Positions 22,044 through 23,897 of a stretch of 23,897 bases of DNA are shown here, piece after piece. The position numbers and the translations under genes were made by a program. The stretch's first letter is position 1; each line of letters begins with the position of its first letter. A model generated the notes under the pieces. It made no database searches. It saw only the letters and a program-made list of their open reading frames with translations, and was not told the DNA's origin. Source of the DNA: a virus; the IMG/VR virus record IMGVR_UViG_3300017917_001283, positions 1 to 23,897 of that record; one strand, given 5' to 3'.

Positions 22044-23360
22044 TTAATCTTGTAGGTCCCACATTCCTCCTCCCATGTCGTTTCCTTTTTGTCTCATGGC
22101 ATCAGGGATTTGAACATTTGGACTACCTTTTAGGTTTACGAAATATATGTTTGGTAAATTAACAACGCATTCAGGGATATTTGTAAGTTTTGGATTGTTA
22201 ATTAACGCTAAAAATCTTAATTTTTCCAATTCACAAATTGTATCCGGAACACGTTCAACACAATTATCAAATAATAATAGATTTAAATTTTTGAATTTGT
22301 TGATTGATTCAGGAATATTAATGATAACATCATTTTTATCTCGATTCTGAATCTGAAGTTCAGTTAACGTTAACGGCAAACTATCAAATAAATCATCAAG
22401 ACCATATAATCCAATAAATTTACCAACCGCACCGGAACTAAAACTATCGATAACTAATTTCTCACCATTTAATGTTAATCCTTTGGCAAACTCAGGTTTA
22501 AAGAAATCTTTTAATTCTGACATTGGTCCGTTTAAATATTGTACCAAGTCAATTTGTCGGTCATCTCTGTCCATGAATTGATTACTTGGGAAATGGAATT
22601 GGTATCTCTCTTTAGGTAATCCTGTTTGAGGTGAGATGTCAGTATCTCCTGGTCTGAATACAACATATAGAGGTCCGTCCTTAATGTATCTTTCAAAATA
22701 TGATAATCCCGGAGCAGATGTACACCATCTCGTTTCTTGATTATTTCCACCATAAAAACAAGCCGCTTCTTTACCTACCGCACCTTTATCTTTAATCTCA
22801 ATTACTCTCCAAGTTGGTCCATCAAACAATATTTTAGAACCAGGGTGAACCGGAGCCGATTTTCTTTCAGATTTACTTGTTGTTGCCAAAGTTAAATCAA
22901 AATCTTTAACCGCGTCATAAAGACTTGAAGGATTTAATTTATTAATATCCCTCATTTCTTGAGGTAATTTATTCTTAAATCTTTCAAACTTTGTAAGGTC
23001 TTCGGTTACTTTATATAAGTCTTCCATAAAAGTATCCTTAACTTGTTTTACTTCTTTTTCGTATCCGTTATCACCAGGCTGTCTTTCGGTTGTTGGTGTT
23101 AGATAATTTTTAATCAACCATTGAACATATTTACCGGCTTTAACATTACCTAGTTCTTTAGAATCGGCAGTTGCCATATCAACGTTATTAGTTCTTGTCG
23201 TTGGGTCGGCATTAACTAAAGCTATAAATTCCTCTTTACTTAATTTTGGTTTTACCGTCTTACCTTCTTTATTAGTTGATGGTTTTGTTAGTGCATCAAA
23301 TAACAACTCAAATCTTGATTGTTCCAAAATTACTCTCTTTAATATTGACGTAAATTTCAT
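22044..23360 (-). CDS. WCT-motif protein with leucine-rich repeats (paralogue 3 of 3)
   Basis: A 438-residue protein. The start was chosen at the ATG at 23360; the reading frame runs further upstream through a TTG, but the promoter at 23397-23424 argues against it. The N-terminus I-L-K-R-V-I-L-E-Q (6-14) is a basic amphipathic helix like that of gene 6719-7105. The WCT domain follows: strand near 176-190, Y-G-G (203-205), R211-W-C213-T-S, F-x-x-Y (221-224), L-Y-V-V-F (229-233) and F-M-D-R-D-D (about 259-264). It differs from the other copies by R for K. Residues about 327-425 contain four or five leucine-rich repeats with the I-P-x-x-I/C-V and L-x-x-L-x-x-L spacing. The repeats suggest binding of another protein. 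Function unknown. Confidence 0.82.
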   Translation of the reverse strand: MKFTSILKRVILEQSRFELLFDALTKPSTNKEGKTVKPKLSKEEFIALVNADPTTRTNNVDMATADSKELGNVKAGKYVQWLIKNYLTPTTERQPGDNGYEKEVKQVKDTFMEDLYKVTEDLTKFERFKNKLPQEMRDINKLNPSSLYDAVKDFDLTLATTSKSERKSAPVHPGSKILFDGPTWRVIEIKDKGAVGKEAACFYGGNNQETRWCTSAPGLSYFERYIKDGPLYVVFRPGDTDISPQTGLPKERYQFHFPSNQFMDRDDRQIDLVQYLNGPMSELKDFFKPEFAKGLTLNGEKLVIDSFSSGAVGKFIGLYGLDDLFDSLPLTLTELQIQNRDKNDVIINIPESINKFKNLNLLLFDNCVERVPDTICELEKLRFLALINNPKLTNIPECVVNLPNIYFVNLKGSPNVQIPDAMRQKGNDMGGGMWDLQD

Positions 23361-23396
23361 TTGTTGTATTTTTATATTATAAATATGTTGAGGATA

Positions 23397-23424
23397 CAAA
23401 AATAATACATTTTTCGTAAATCAA
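23397..23424 (-). promoter_or_regulatory. Bacteroidota-type promoter for WCT-LRR gene
   Basis: Minus-strand TTG (23422-23424), 17 bases, then TATTTTTG (23397-23404). The predicted start leaves a leader of about 30 bases before the ATG at 23360. The spacer is two bases shorter than in the promoters of the RNA island. Confidence 0.55.
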
Positions 23425-23429
23425 ATGAT

Positions 23430-23897
23430 TTAATAATTCATTATCAGCAATTCCTCACCCATATTTTGTTTTGTCCCTTTCTTAGCCGCCGCCGCTTTAG
23501 CAAATTCTTTCTTCTCCCATCTATACTTATTTTCCGGAAACCACTCGTGTAGTAAATCAAAATCATAATAAGATAAACTAAATCTACCTTTCACCTCATC
23601 CAATACATTCGCAAGTCTTTCGTGGTCATCTCTATCGAAATCATGATTTGAATAATAATTCTCGGTTTTAAAGTACGGTGGGTCTAAATAGAAGTATGTA
23701 GTAGGTGAATCATACTTTACAATTAAATCTGCGAAATCCATATTCTCAACTTTACTTATTCTTAAGAAATGTTCAACCCAATCCGGTTTTGATAGTTTAT
23801 CTCTAAATGTCAAATACTTTGATTTATATTTACCTTTCAAATCAATAAAAGAACTTGTTTCGGGTTTACTACCACTGAATACTTGTGTTAAAATATA
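23430..23897 (-). CDS. D12-class adenine DNA methyltransferase, C-terminal part
   Basis: The reading frame stays open to the right edge of the window, so the N-terminus, including the SAM-binding motif, is missing. The 155 visible residues include T-Q-V-F-S-G near the edge, and Y-L-D-P-P-Y-F, the DPPY catalytic motif of Dam-like N6-adenine methyltransferases. They end with G-E-E-L-L-I-M-N-Y, the usual end of D12-class enzymes. It would methylate adenine in DNA, probably to guard phage DNA or mimic host marks. The next gene downstream is on the same strand but has its own promoter. No terminator is visible in the gap. Confidence 0.88.
   Translation of the reverse strand, partial: YILTQVFSGSKPETSSFIDLKGKYKSKYLTFRDKLSKPDWVEHFLRISKVENMDFADLIVKYDSPTTYFYLDPPYFKTENYYSNHDFDRDDHERLANVLDEVKGRFSLSYYDFDLLHEWFPENKYRWEKKEFAKAAAAKKGTKQNMGEELLIMNY

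Noticed and set aside
22532-22753. Leftward 73-residue reading frame inside the WCT-LRR gene
   Set aside because: It overlaps the intact larger gene in another frame and covers its conserved WCT region, so it is a shadow.
1-23897. CRISPR arrays or insertion sequences
   Set aside because: No regularly spaced direct repeats and no transposase gene or terminal inverted repeats were seen. The only direct repeats are the three promoter cassettes.

Overview
The window looks like part of the genome of a large, AT-rich double-stranded DNA phage of a Bacteroidota host. Phage signs are tightly packed small genes of unknown function, a DUF3310 protein, two DNA methyltransferases, a Dps-like protein of the kind phages carry, a homing-endonuclease-like gene, a tRNA and a very large non-coding RNA. 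Host signs are promoters with the Bacteroidota -7 element TAnnTTTG paired with TTG about 19 bases upstream, few Shine-Dalgarno sites, and a giant secreted protein with a type IX secretion (T9SS) C-terminal domain. No capsid, tail or replication gene is present, so the phage assignment rests on accessory genes. A mobile element or prophage remains possible.

Layout. Positions 1-2481 hold one rightward gene and a leftward run of small genes, ending in a gene for a protein with a Y-G-x-x-T-K-W-C-T motif. Positions 2586-4824 form an RNA island read leftward. It has three near-identical 40-bp promoter cassettes, two boxA-like leaders, a homing-endonuclease-like gene 5 nt from an unusual CAU tRNA, a roughly 180-nt structured RNA, and a roughly 985-nt highly structured RNA with its own promoter and terminator. 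A further small RNA is likely at 4740-4812. Positions 4976-8638 carry DUF192, a DHH phosphoesterase, a LysM-like protein, a Dps-like protein, a DNA methyltransferase and DUF3310. Positions 8671-13869 are one 1732-residue adhesin gene, preceded by three small or unknown genes. Positions 15201-19084 hold a second WCT-motif protein and three rightward unknown genes. Positions 19081-23897 are leftward: a PcfJ-like protein with thioredoxin and glutaredoxin, an unknown small gene, a third WCT-motif protein with leucine-rich repeats, and a partial Dam-like methyltransferase cut by the window edge.

How it may work together. Promoters of host type suggest that host RNA polymerase reads much of this region. 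The redox pair, DHH enzyme, Dps-like protein and methyltransferases are accessory functions for an infected cell. The adhesin would need the host Sec and T9SS machinery to reach the cell surface, which implies remodelling of the infected or lysogenised cell surface. The most unusual content is the RNA island, whose large RNA resembles in size, setting and architecture the GOLLD/ROOL kind of giant phage RNAs, and the three-member WCT-motif family, for which I know no function.
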